Assembly (NCBI RefSeq): GCF_902686445.1
Contig: NC_062224.1
Span: 18,207,123-18,271,122 of the forward strand
Source: Sciurus carolinensis
Lineage: Eukaryota > Chordata > Mammalia > Rodentia > Sciuridae
DNA length: 64,000 bases
Direction of reading: 5' to 3'
Shown here: positions 1-9,765 of the stretch, piece by piece
Numbering within the stretch: position 1 is the stretch's first letter
How the letters are laid out: every line of letters starts with the position of its first letter
Made by a program: the position numbers and the translations under genes
The notes under the pieces: generated by a model
Told to the model about the DNA's origin: nothing
What the model saw: only the letters and a program-made list of their open reading frames with translations
The model's database searches: none

Positions 1-89
1 AATAGTTCTTTTAATATCTGGAGATTTGCAGCCTTAAAGGGCTTCCTTTTACTCCACAGCCCAAATTGGTCCATTACAAATACCATTGG

Positions 90-200
90 CAACCTTTTTT
101 TTTTTTTTCCCTTTTTTTTTTTTGCGGTGCTGGGGTTTGAACCCAGGGCCTTGTGCTTGAAAGGCAAGCACTCTACCAACTGAGCTATATCTCCAGCCCC
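90..200 (-). mobile_element. ID SINE with target-site duplication
   Basis: The minus-strand copy reads as a tRNA-like head (A box complement at about 180-186, B box complement gtttgaaccc at about 135-144) with its poly(A) seen as T-runs at 99-122. The 14-bp direct repeat acaaataccattgg flanks it at 76-89 and 201-214, which fixes the insertion limits and indicates a fairly young copy. Confidence 0.92.
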
Positions 201-484
201 ACAAATACCATTGGTAGAGAGATTTTAAAATTTTCTGCTGTCGGCCACCACCTTCCACATTAATAGTGGCAAACTTGGGTTTTCTCCAGCTCACTCACGA
301 ACACTGTCATTTCTGTTTCTCCTCATTTCCTGTCTGCTTCGTTCTCTGGGAACTAACTTAGCAAATGCCACTTCCAAAAAGCACCACGAGCCCAGCCGGG
401 ATGGCCACTGGGCTCCAGCTTTATGTCCTGCATGTGGGGCCACTGGTCCGCTCCTTGTTTTGGTCTGTTCTTAACTGAGATATG

Positions 485-615
485 AATCATGTGCCGTCAA
501 GTTCAAGTTCCCCAATAATAAAGTGTACCGCCAACGGTTTTCAGCATGTTCACAGCACTGTGCTCCCATGACACAGTCAATCTTGGAACATTTCCGTCCA
601 TCCCAGTGTCCATAC
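485..615 (-). repeat. Old L1-type 3' end fragment
   Basis: This resembles the mammal-wide LINE 3'-end sequence that reads (on this strand) 'ttcagcatgttcacagcact...cttggaacatttccgtcc'. A second, similarly diverged relative lies at 2505-2700 on the same strand, on the far side of an L1 copy. Family assignment is from memory of the consensus and is tentative. Confidence 0.4.
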
Positions 616-805
616 TGCCCAAAGAAATCTACAGATCTACTGCAGTCCCTATCAAAGTACCAATGACATTCTGCACAGAACTAGAAAAAATAATCCCCCA
701 GTTCATATGGAACCATTAAAAAACCTGAATAGCCAACGCTCTCTTGAAAATACCAAAAAAACAAAGCAGGAGGCATTACACAACCTGACTTAAAATAAAC
801 CACAG

Positions 806-940
806 GGACCGGAGTTGTGGCTAAGTGGCAGAGTGCCTGCCTAGCTTGTGTGAGGCACTGGGTTTAAGTCTCAGCACCATTTATAAATAAGTCCATCAAC
901 ATCTAAAAATATATATATTAAAAAATAAACAAACTACAAA
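806..940 (+). mobile_element. ID SINE nested in L1
   Basis: The body ggagttgtggctaagtggca through 'gggtttaagtctcagcacc' is an ID unit with a degraded A box and B box, followed by an A/T-rich tail. L1-derived 'aaataaac..aca' is found on both sides (about 792-803 and 930-946), consistent with a target duplication. Confidence 0.8.
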
Positions 941-1485
941 GCCACAGTAAACAAAACAATGTGGTATTTGCATTTAAAAAAAAAAGACACATAGACCAGT
1001 GGAACAGACTAGAAAGCCTAGAGGGGAACACACATCGACAGCCAACTGATTTTCAACACAGGTGCTAAAAATACACATTGAAGAAAGGATAGACTTTCCA
1101 ACAAATGGTGCTCCAGAAATTGGATTTCTTCATGCACAGGAATGAAACTGGACCCCTGTCTCTTGCCAGTTACAGAAATAAATTCAAAATGGATTAAAGA
1201 CTTAAATGTAAACCTGAAACTATAAAACTACTGGACTTAAGCAGGGGGGAATGCTTTAGGACGCTGGAACGGGCAAGGATTTCTTTTGGACAAGACCCCT
1301 CAAAACAAAGGAAACCAAAGGAAAACTGGACAAATGGGATTACATCAAACTAAAAAACTCCTGCACAGCAGACAACCAACAGAGTAAAGATATAGTCTAC
1401 AGAATGGGAAAAAATATTTGCAAATTATCCATCCGACAAGGGTTGAAATCTAGAATACATAAGGCACTTCAAAAACTCAAAACAG

Positions 1486-1538
1486 GCACAAGGCCCTGGG
1501 TTCGATCCCCAGCACCAAAAAAAAAAAAAAAAAAAAAA
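1486..1538 (+). mobile_element. Severely 5'-truncated ID SINE
   Basis: Only 31 bp of SINE body (1486-1516, containing the B box ggttcgatcccc) remain ahead of a pure A tract. A perfect 15-bp direct repeat aaaaactcaaaacag flanks it (1471-1485 and 1539-1553), showing that this tiny piece is a complete insertion event and not a deletion remnant. Confidence 0.88.
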
Positions 1539-2504
1539 AAAAACTCAAAACAGAAAAATCAACTAACCTGACTAAAAGCTGGGTAATAGACCTACATAGA
1601 CATTTCTCAAAAGGAGGCAAACAGTGGCCAAGAGGTATGTGAAAAAATGCTCGGCGTCACTACCCATCAGGGAAATGCAAACCAAAACCACAGTGAAATA
1701 TCACCTTATCCAAGTGACAATGGCTTTCACCAGAAAGACCAAGATAGCAAGTGCTGGCCAGGACGAGGAGGAAGGGGGACCCTTACGCACTGTCGATGGG
1801 AACATAAGTCCGTACAGCCATCAGGGAAGACTGCATGGAGTTTCCTCGAAAAGGTAAAGACAGAACCAGGCTGTGACCCGGCGATCCCACTCCTGGGTGT
1901 GTATCCAGAGGAGATGAGCGCAGCAGGTCAAGGAGACATCGGGCTCCGCGTCGATTGCAGCACTGTTCACGGTAGCTAAGAGTCGGAAACAGCCAGAGCG
2001 TCCTTCAGCCAGTGGATGGATAAAGAACACTCCGTGCAGACACACAAGGGGATGCCGTTCAGCCACAAAGAAGGATGGGCTCTGTCGTTTTTGTGACCAC
2101 ACGGGTGGCACTACGGGAAATGATTAAGTGAAATAAGCCAGACACAGAAAGACAAAGACCACGTCATCTCAAACGTGGACTCTAAAAAAGGCCATCTCAT
2201 AGAGGTTGAGAGTAGAAGGTCGCCTGTCAGAGGCTGGGGATGGGAGGGGTGGGGCAAGGGTGATGAGTGGGTGCTAAGTGACGGAGAGGAGCAAGTTCTG
2301 GGTGCTGTTGCACAGTAGGGTGCTGTGGGTGATAATATGTCATACATTTCAAAAAGCTAGAAGGGAGGGTTTTGCAAGCTTTCCCCATAAAGAAATAAAC
2401 ATTTAAAGAAACAGGTATGTTTGACCTGACGCGTGCACTGCACAGTGTGTTACATGTAAAGAAGCGTTACGTGGTAGGCGCAATTTGTGATTCTGTGTAT
2501 CGCT

Positions 2505-2700
2505 TAAAATTAAAGTATGCCACTTCGGTGGGGTTTTTTTTTTTGTATATTTGCAGAGTTGTGCAGCCATCACCACAGTAAATCTTAGAACATTTTTATC
2601 CTCCCAAAAGAGACCTCATGTCCATGAGCAGCCTCCCCCTATCCCTTCCCCCACCCCAGCCACCACTAACCTGCTCTCTGGCTCCGGGATTTGTCTTGGG
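2505..2700 (-). repeat. Old L1-type 3' end fragment
   Basis: Contains the recognisable run gttgtgcagccatcaccaca followed by 'gaacatttttatcctcccaaaagagacc' and a C-rich stretch, the antisense of an old mammalian L1 3' region. Related to the piece at 485-615. Confidence 0.45.
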
Positions 2701-3524
2701 ATGCCCTTCCTCTTCCCAAGGACCATGCATGTCTTCCTCTTTAACCTCCCTGTCCGAGGCAGCCTCAGCATCCCCATGTAGCGGGAGGAGCAGACAGGAG
2801 CTCTTCTGGATGTGGGCCAGTGTGCCCTTTCTGTGGCCCTGGAGCACCCGCTCCCTTACCCTTGGCCTGGGGTTTTACCGTTCCTGCCTTTTCCCTCTCC
2901 AAGGTGCAAGTGGAGTCTGGGTTCTGGGTTCCTGGGAGGGCATTTTGTGTCTGGGGGACTGGGCAGCAGACAGAGCCCACAGCATCTGGGGCCTTGCCTC
3001 CGAGGTTCGGGGCTCAGGCCAACCTGATCCCAAAGAAGGCTCTTGAGGGTACAGCCAGCGGACAGCCCGTGCTCCAGCCCCTCTCCCCAGAGAAAGAGCT
3101 CAGGTGGAGCAAGCCAGAATCCTGGTGGCCTAGGGCTGGGTCCACTCATGAGCCTGGTTGAAGGTCGTGTCTCCTGTCGTACAGAAGTAGAGAGCACAGT
3201 CCAGGCTGGGAACTGCGGAACTCCGGGAGCAAGGGACAAGGCATGCGCAGTGCTCAGAGCAATTGCGACGGTTAGGAAGGGGAGCGAGTGGGGGACAGAG
3301 CAGAGGGCAAGCAGAGAGCCCAGTCCTGGGCGTCGCCCTTCCAAGTAGCTGTGTGACCGTGAAGCCACATAAGCCTCTGGACGGGGGTGGGAGCTGGTCT
3401 GGCCCAGTGGCACACGGGGCACGAACCGTGTGCAGGCGGCGCCCTCCCCAGCTTCTCCGCGGGTGAAACCTCACACTGCGACTGCTCACTTTGAGGTTAC
3501 ATTCTCTTTCGCTCTTTCATTTGT

Positions 3525-4607
3525 TCTTTTTAGGTATATATGACAGTGGAGCGTATTTTGACATATTATGTGTACATGGAGTATGACTTATTCTAACAGG
3601 TTGTACGTGATGTAGGGCTTCATTGGAGGTGTTCAGAGGTGAACAGAGAAGTTGGGTCCCATTCATTCTACTGTTTGCTATTCCCCTCCCCTGCCCTTTC
3701 CTTCATTCCCCTTTGTCTAATCCACTGAACTTCTTTTCTTCCTTCCCACCTACCTTGTTGTGTGTTATCATCAGCATATCAGAGAGAACATTTGATGTGT
3801 TTTTTTTTAGGATTGGCTTATTTCACTTAGCGTGATAGCTCCAGCTCCATCTGTTTACCAGCAAAAGTCATAAAGTTATTCTTTTTTATGACTGAGTGAT
3901 ATTTCATTGTGCATATATCACATTTTCTTTATTCATTCATCTGTTGAAGGGCACCTAGGTTGGTTCCAGAGTTTAGCTACTGTGAGTTGAGCTGCTATAA
4001 ACATTGATGTGAATGTGTCACTATAGTATGCCAATTTTAAGTCCTTTGGGTATAAACCAAGGAGTGGGATAGTTGGGTCAAATGGTGGTTCCATTCCAAG
4101 TTTCCTGAGGAATCTCCACACTACACTGCTTTCCAGAGTGGTTGCACCAATCTTGCAGTCCCACCAGCAATGTATGAGTGTACCTTTTCCACCCCCATCC
4201 TCGCCAATGTTTATTGTTGCTTGTATTCTTGATAACTACCATTCTGACTGGAGTGAGATGAATCTCAGTGTGGTTTTAATTTGCATTTCTCTAATTGCTA
4301 GTGTTGAACATATTTTCATGTATTTGTTGACCATTTGTTTTTCTTCTGTGAAGTGTCTCTTTAGTTCCTTTGCCCATTTATTGATTGGTTTGTTTTTTTG
4401 GTGTCAAGTTTTTTGAGTCCTTTATGAATCTTGGAGATTAATGCTCTGAGGTGCAGGTGGCAAAGATTTTCTCCCATTCCGTAGGCCCTCTTGTAACATT
4501 CTTGATTGTTTCCTTCTCTGAAGAAGCTTTCAGTTTGATGTCATCCCATTTATTGATTCTTGATTTTACCTCTTGCACTTTAGGATAAGACCCTCTATTT
4601 TTCTACA
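3525..4607 (-). mobile_element. L1 3' end (ORF2 C-terminus plus 3' UTR), minus strand
   Basis: The minus-strand frame at 4121-3933 reads 'WRFLRKLGMEPPFDPTIPLL...SMFIAAQLTVAKLWNQP', the ORF2 C-terminus. Further ORF2 is recognisable up to about 4600. The copy is 5' truncated and broken by stops. It is antisense to PROSER2. Confidence 0.88.
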
Positions 4608-4828
4608 TCTTTTTTTTTTTTTTAAATACCAGGAATTGAACCCAGGGGCACTTAACCACTGAGCCACATCCCCAGCCCTTTTTTTGTATTTTATTTAGAG
4701 AGACAAAGTCTCGCTGCATTGCTTAAGGCCTTGCTAAGTTGCCGAGGCTGGCTTTGAACTCATGATCCTCCTGCTTCAGCCTCCCGAGCTGCTGGGGGTA
4801 CAGGCGTGAGCCACTGCACCCGGCTACC
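4608..4828 (-). mobile_element. Dimeric B1-ID (MEN-type) SINE upstream of the PROSER2 exon
   Basis: Read on the minus strand: a B1-like monomer (complement of gattacaggcgtg-type sequence near 4794-4812), an A-rich linker (complement of tttgtattttatttagaga near 4684-4702), then an ID unit with B box complement attgaaccc near 4634. The poly(A) is the T-run at 4609-4624. It ends about 175 bp before the 3' splice site at 5004. Confidence 0.88.
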
Positions 4829-5004
4829 TCCATCTTTTTTACCGTATTTTTCCCCATGCAGGTTAGACGGTGAGGGACGTCCAGGTGCGGTTGGGTCAGT
4901 GGGTAACACGGTTGGTAACTTCCAGGGGGTGGTGAACCCCACCCTGGACTGTTGCCTCCACGTTGTCCTTGCTTTCTCTCTTGTGCCCGCCGTCTGTCTC
5001 GCAG

Positions 5005-5257
5005 GACGACGAGAGCCTGAGGCACCTCACACACGAGGAGAAGGACGTCATCCTCTTCTTTGAAGAGACTCTGGATTCCCTGGAGGACGACTTTGAGGAG
5101 CCAGCCCTGTGTGACAGTGGTGTTCATTGCCACTCTCCACAGTCTCTGGAGGAGAGCCCTTCCAGTCACTCGGAGCCTGAGGACGTCATCGATTTAGTGC
5201 AGCCAGGACCTGCAGCTGGGGACATGGAGCCCCTTCCAGAGGTGCCCCGGGCAGCAG
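5005..5257 (+). CDS. PROSER2: PROSER2 internal coding exon
   Basis: This exon encodes 84 codons plus one base. It opens with an acidic block (residues 1-33 of the exon, core HEEKDVILFFEETLDSLEDD) predicted as an amphipathic helix. A Ser/Glu-rich stretch with SHSEPEDVIDLV follows at exon residues 55-65. The 3' splice site is tctgtctcgcag/GACGAC at 5004/5005 and the donor is GCAG/gtgagg at 5257/5258, leaving phase 1. I identify it by the EEKDVILFFEETLDSLEDD motif, which I remember from human PROSER2 (C10orf47); the related protein SARG has a similar acidic helix. The cellular role of PROSER2 is poorly defined in what I know. No enzyme motif, signal peptide or membrane segment is visible. The frame is open and joins exactly to the next exon, so the gene looks intact here. 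Confidence 0.86.
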
Positions 5258-5485
5258 GTGAGGGTGAGGCACAGGCCCCGGGGCCTTTGCTCAGGTGTCG
5301 GTGTTTCCCAGGCGCCGAGTTCTCTGTTGGCCAGTCCAGCAGCTGCTGCAGTGCGTCCGCCTCCGTAGGGAGAAGCATCCTCTCAGTGGGGGGTTGTCTG
5401 ACCTGGGAAATTCCAAAGGGACTGGAATGAAGAATGAGACCAGTCGGGCATGTACGTGATTTGGCTTATTTATGTGTACGCACGT

Positions 5486-5486
<1 letters not shown>

Positions 5487-5516
<30 letters not shown>
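5487..5516 (+). repeat. (CA)15 microsatellite
   Basis: Uninterrupted CA dinucleotides within the last PROSER2 intron. It is preceded by a degenerate tgtgtacgcacgtg stretch. Confidence 0.97.
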
Positions 5517-5518
<2 letters not shown>

Positions 5519-5940
5519 GAGAGAAGGAAAATCGAAGTAGCTTCCAGGTAACTGTCTGCCCTACCAAGAGAATATACATGGCGCTTGTATCTTAGTGTAG
5601 GGTTATACTCCATTTCTGTCCCAGGACTTTCCAAGGTGGGAATATCTGAACTGAAAAAGTCTGTTGGCTCAGGAAAGCAGAAAAAGATCAGAGGAGGAGT
5701 TCAGGTCAGCATCTATTTTGTTCATTTTCCTTGACCCTGAGTGGCACCGGAGGAGAGGTGTGCTTCTGTCCATTCAGTCCCATGATGCAACTGGAGGGCA
5801 GTGGACGGAGAGAGAGAGATGTCTTCCTTTTTTTTTCTAGTTGAAAAGGATATTGAAAACAAATGTGGACAAGGAGGAACTAAGGGGATTGCTTTTGCTC
5901 TGGTAACTATAAAATACTGCTGCTTGTCACAAGCTTCTAG

Positions 5941-5942
<2 letters not shown>

Positions 5943-5970
<28 letters not shown>
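5943..5970 (+). repeat. (GT)14 microsatellite
   Basis: Uninterrupted GT dinucleotides in the same intron as the (CA)15 tract, 426 bp further on, so the two tracts are reverse complements within one transcript. Confidence 0.97.
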
Positions 5971-5973
<3 letters not shown>

Positions 5974-6790
5974 CAAGGGTGTGTGTTACTCAGAATTTCA
6001 CATCCTACAGTTACGGATTCCACATAAATGGAGCTTGGTTTGCAGCCATCTCGTCAGGGAAGAGACAATATGAGTTTCGCAGTTTATTACACTTTTGCTT
6101 TGAAGGACAGTTCCTAAAGTAATTTGAACCAGCTGATCCTTTAAACACATCAGCTCACATCATTGTGCCAAAGAAAACGCTTTTGGAGGACATGCCACCC
6201 GCCCACCAGTTCTCTCGCACGCTGTTTTGTAGCCATCTTAGGCGCCTCCTCTGTGGCGGGCCTTGTGCTCACGGTTTCGTAGAGGGAGCTGCGAGGAGAA
6301 GTGCCGTGTCTGTGGGGCAGGCTTGCCGAGTGTCACCTGGAGTCCCCAGGAGGCATTTCTGTGCCCCAGAGGGAAGTGGCATGGCCTGTCCTTCCTCTGG
6401 GAAGACCCATTGGGGTTGTTGCCGTGCCACACACCGTCCAGCCTCGATGTCCCCTTTGTGAAGTCCCCTGAGGAGACAGCCATTCGCCTCCCGTCCCTTG
6501 CCTCGAGGCGATGGCCTCAGCGCCGTTCACTGCTCCCGGGGTGCTGGGAAGCAGTCAGTCACATTGTCACTGCCCACTGTCATGGATCTGTTCATTCTCA
6601 GCATGTGGTCGTGAGAATAACAGACCACTCGCTTTCCCCAGCCCAGGGGCCAGGGATGGGGAGTTCGCCTCAGGAGGCTCTGAGCGAGCCAGGAGGCCCT
6701 TTGGGACTCTCCCAGCTTTGGGGAACAGGAATGTGTGCATTTATTTTCACATTAGGTGGAAACTTATGAGGTTTCTCCCTCACTTTTCAG

Positions 6791-7824
6791 GGACCGAACC
6801 TGTTGGGAAGGAGCACGTTGCTGTCCTTGAAGGCAGGAAACAGGACGCTGAGAATTCCCAAGCACCAGACCCCACCGTTCCCAAAGCCCTTCCTCTGCCA
6901 CCCTCCCTGCCTGGCGCCCCAGCCCCAGCGCCCCCCAGGAAGGAGCTGCCCTCCCCTTCTCCTCCAGCAGAGCACCCAAAGCTACCCCGCTCAGTCCCTA
7001 CTCCTCTTGTGATCGCTCAGAAGATTTCCGAGAAGTTGGCAGGAAATGAAGCCCTCTCCCCCACGTCCCCCTCGAAGGAGGGCAGGCCGGGGGAATGGAG
7101 GACGCTGACTTCTTCAGCCCCTCGAAATGGAGACCAGTTCGCCTGGCACAGACACATGGCCCAGCCTGCGCCCAAGGTCCACCGCTTCCCCAGCAACATC
7201 AGCGTGACCAACAGCTCCGGGAAGGAGTTCAACAAGACCATCTCCAAAGCGGCCGTCAACGTGCAGGAGCGCAAGGCCCGGGTCCTGGCCAATATCAACG
7301 GCGTGTCTTTCCTCACCTCGGGGGACGTGGAAGACCAGGCGCAGAAGAGCGATCTCACAGAGAAGAGGAGCGTCTCTCCAGATCGGGGGACACCCTCCTG
7401 GAGCAGGCCAACCCCGGCCAAGGAAGCTGACGGGCCGCGAGCAGGTGGGCAGGCCAGTGGCGGTCAGCAGTCCAGAGGCGTGCAGACGGAGCCGCCCCCG
7501 GTGCTGGCCAACGGCTTCCAGAGCATCCACGAGGTGCTCAGGAGCGAGCCCAGCCCCTTCGTGTCTACTGGGAAGACCATCACCTTCCGCCCAGACCCCC
7601 CGACTCTTGCCAGCAAGCTTGCGCGCCAGAATGCCAGCAGGAGCGTCTGTGAGCCCCGGCCGCCGGGCTGCGGCCAGGACCCCAGGAGGCGGGCAGGCTC
7701 TCTGCCCAGAGCAGGGGGCTTCAGGCCCCAGGGCATCACCGTGCAGTTCTCTGGACGCGGCTCCACGGAGGAAGCCCGGCGGGAGGCCCTGCGCAAGCTG
7801 GGGCTCCTGAAGGAGAACTCATGA
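6791..7824 (+). CDS. PROSER2: PROSER2 terminal coding exon
   Basis: The phase-1 join (G/GG) gives Gly-Thr-Glu-Pro and then 343 residues to a TGA at 7822-7824. The protein is low-complexity: a Pro-rich stretch near 6880-7010 (PSLPGAPAPAPPRKELPSPS), Ser/Thr/Pro patches, and a basic, conserved-looking middle (FPSNISVTNSSGKEFNKTIS near 7185-7244, then VQERKARVLANINGV near 7261-7305). The C-terminus ends GITVQFSGRGSTEEARREAL and RKLGLLKENS, a short helix I regard as the family signature shared with SARG. With the exon at 5005 it gives 428 residues, close to my recollection of about 435 for the whole human protein, so the full protein here is probably somewhat longer. The exon is GC- and CpG-rich. 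Open frames of 111-138 codons in other frames over this exon are shadows. No frameshift or internal stop is seen. Confidence 0.87.
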
Positions 7825-9765
7825 GGGAGGCGAGCCCAGGGGACGGCTCAGGGCCCACTCACGCCAGCAGAAGGGCTAAAGTAGGCCTCGTTTGTCCCCC
7901 TCCCTACAAAGGGTGAGGTGGAACAGCGATACGGTTTCTCCTCCTGCAGTGCAGGAACTGTCGGCAGCAAATGCACACGTAAAGGGCGGGACCTGGGCAC
8001 CCAGCAGCTGCGGCCCTGTGCGGGAGCGGAGCTGGAGACGCTGGGCCTGGGTGGTCCCGCAGGTGGGCAGGGAGTTCTGTGAGAGCCTGGACCTGTAACT
8101 TCTCACCTTCCTTCTTCTAAGGTTCAGAATGAACTTTACGTCCTGTTGGCCCCCGTGATCTGTAAATGCCATACGTTTTTATAGTTGGGAGGCGGGGAGG
8201 CGGCCTGGTGGGTCCTTCCCGAGTCCCTCAGCTAGCCTTCTATCCCAAGTGAAGGCCGTGAAAGCCAGTTTAGAGCTCTACTCAGGATTTCCACCTCCTT
8301 TTCTAAGAACATTAAGAAGAAATGCGTGTTAGATTTTCAGAGTTTCAATTACACTTTTTTTTGGCCCTTTGTTTAGTTCTGAAGGATACAAGATGGTACT
8401 TTACCCTGGATATGCTCTTGTTTCTGGATCAACGTGGTTTGCCCAGTTTTTTTTTTTTTTTAATTGAAAATTGAAATGAAGTCTTCATAGTATGATTCAC
8501 TGTCATTGTGAGGTGTGAGAGTAAAAAAGGTAGAGTTGGAAAGGATGGTGATTTTGAGAAAGCCAGTCACATCAGGCTGCAGGGTCTGTGTTCGTGGGAC
8601 ACACAGTATGAGTCTGTGTTGTGTGTATATATGTACATACTGTATGTTGACATAGGGACTGTGTGTGTATACGTGCACTTTCATTATTACATAAATATAA
8701 ACTTCTGAAAAGCCTGCTCAGTAGCTACAGGACATCAGCACTTCTCTGGATGGACACAGCCCCCTCACCATTCTGATGGATGATACAAGAAATCCTTACT
8801 TCCTAATATGGAAGGCTTCTAAGGACACGTGTCCATGATATTTTGGGGAACCAAAAGTACTTTTTCCTCAACCATGTGTTCTTCTGTTCCCAATTAAGGT
8901 AATATTTCCTGCTTCTAAAGAAGCAAGACGGTTCCTGCTTTAGTAAAGAACGTTTTAAAATATTAATCTTATTTATCAACCAATTCTAGTTCCCTGTGTT
9001 CTGTGGTAACTAGGAAACAGAAGATTCTGAAAGATCCCAATTGAACGTGTTCCATGACCAACGTCTCGGGATTCATTTAAAAGGGGAAAAACGGTGAAAT
9101 AGGTTATACAGCGTGAAAAGAACTGGTTTTCTCCCAGACTGCGCCGGGTTCTGGCCACAAGCATTATCATCCAGACTATTTAAGGCTGGAGCCTGAAACC
9201 TCTAAAAATAGACGGGGAGGGGCTGCCCTGCTTGGTCACACCCTGGTTGTCCCCACCAGTGCCCTGACGCCCGTTTCTTTCCTGGTGGGTGTTGCTGAGC
9301 TCCTGGCTTTCCGTGTGCAGGGAAGGGTGTTTTCGGAGTGTCCGCTGGCCTCGGAGGTTGATTAAGCAAACGATCATGGTTTTTTCCTTGGAATCTCAGT
9401 ATTTAGCATCTTGTCCGGCTCTTGTCCTCATGAAATAATTCATAGATTCTTGATCTTGATTTAAATAGGTTTGTTAATCTTATAGCTTTGAAAAGTGCTT
9501 ATTTTAATTTTACTCCCGTTTATGTTGGATTCGGGTAGAGGATTCAGGAGAGTTTCCTTTTTACAAAGTGAGATGCTGTACAGTGTTGAGTAACCGAGGG
9601 TCTTAATACAGCTAGTGTCTTTAAAATTCTTTAAATACAAGGTTTTAAAAATTTTTATCTTATCCTATGATTTTGTTGTGACCAGGGTGAACTTGACTGT
9701 ATATTAGTATATTTGTTTGCATAATGACATTTTTGAAAAATAAATTCAGTTTTATCTTACATGTA
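7825..9765 (+). other. PROSER2: PROSER2 3' UTR
   Basis: The sequence after the TGA contains no further coding frame and no recognised SINE or L1, while DNA on both outer sides is repeat-rich; this fits a retained 3' UTR. It becomes A/T-rich towards 9600-9760. The end is inferred from the AATAAA at 9739 with a U-rich element (ctttgttttt) near 9771. It is not supported by any transcript. Confidence 0.65.
9739..9744 (+). terminator. PROSER2: Probable PROSER2 poly(A) signal
   Basis: Canonical AATAAA in gaaaaataaattcag, with a T-rich downstream element about 25-40 bases later (tttgtttttacc). It is the best-placed signal after the stop; earlier sites could also be used. Confidence 0.6.

Larger units (their letters stand above)
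620..2400 (+). mobile_element. Degenerate L1 ORF2 C-terminal half and 3' end
   Basis: Broken reading frames match the C-terminal part of the L1 reverse transcriptase ORF2 protein, for example 'IREMQTKTTVKYHL' near 1670-1710 and '[15 protein letters not shown]' near 1868-1912, which are standard L1 ORF2 signatures. Frameshifts and stops are frequent. Two ID-derived SINEs are nested inside (about 806-940 and 1486-1538). It lies in the sense orientation in the PROSER2 intron and cannot encode a protein. Confidence 0.85.
1..5004 (+). other. PROSER2: PROSER2 intron upstream of the first visible coding exon
   Basis: No coding exon is recognised in this stretch; it ends at the 3' splice site of the exon at 5005 (tctgtctcgcag). 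It is filled by an ID SINE, a long L1 relic with nested SINEs, two old LINE-type 3' ends, a minus-strand L1 tail and a dimeric SINE. The GC-rich part at 2700-3480 carries several overlapping open frames on both strands, but none resembles a known protein and none is flanked by convincing splice sites, so I read them as chance. The N-terminal PROSER2 exon(s) and the promoter must lie left of the window. Confidence 0.75.
5258..6790 (+). other. PROSER2: Last PROSER2 intron
   Basis: A 1,533-bp intron with GT donor (gtgagg) and AG acceptor (cacttttcag at 6781-6790), phase 1. It holds a (CA)15 tract and a (GT)14 tract. No SINE or L1 copy was recognised in it, unlike the flanking intron. Several open frames cross it on both strands, including a forward frame that runs through the acceptor into the next exon, but the splice signals and the in-frame join make intron the better reading. 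Confidence 0.8.

Noticed and set aside
90..200. tRNA-like A and B boxes, possible tRNA genes at this and the other ID copies
   Set aside because: They sit in SINE bodies with poly(A) tails and target duplications, and lack a foldable full tRNA; these are ID retroposons.
2856..3422. 188-codon minus-strand frame in the PROSER2 intron
   Set aside because: Pro/Ser/Gly-rich chance frame in GC-rich DNA, overlapped by forward frames, with no splice signals or homology.
5487..5970. Dinucleotide and other regular repeats as a possible CRISPR-like array
   Set aside because: Simple microsatellites in a mammalian intron; there are no spaced direct repeats anywhere in the window.
6511..6790. Forward frame continuing left of the PROSER2 terminal exon
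   Set aside because: It reads through a good acceptor (cacttttcag) and the upstream part has no similarity to PROSER2. The splice join from the exon at 5257 is in frame, so the extension is intron.
7017..7796. Minus-strand frames of 110-138 codons opposite the PROSER2 terminal exon
   Set aside because: Shadow frames caused by high GC in the coding exon; no homology.
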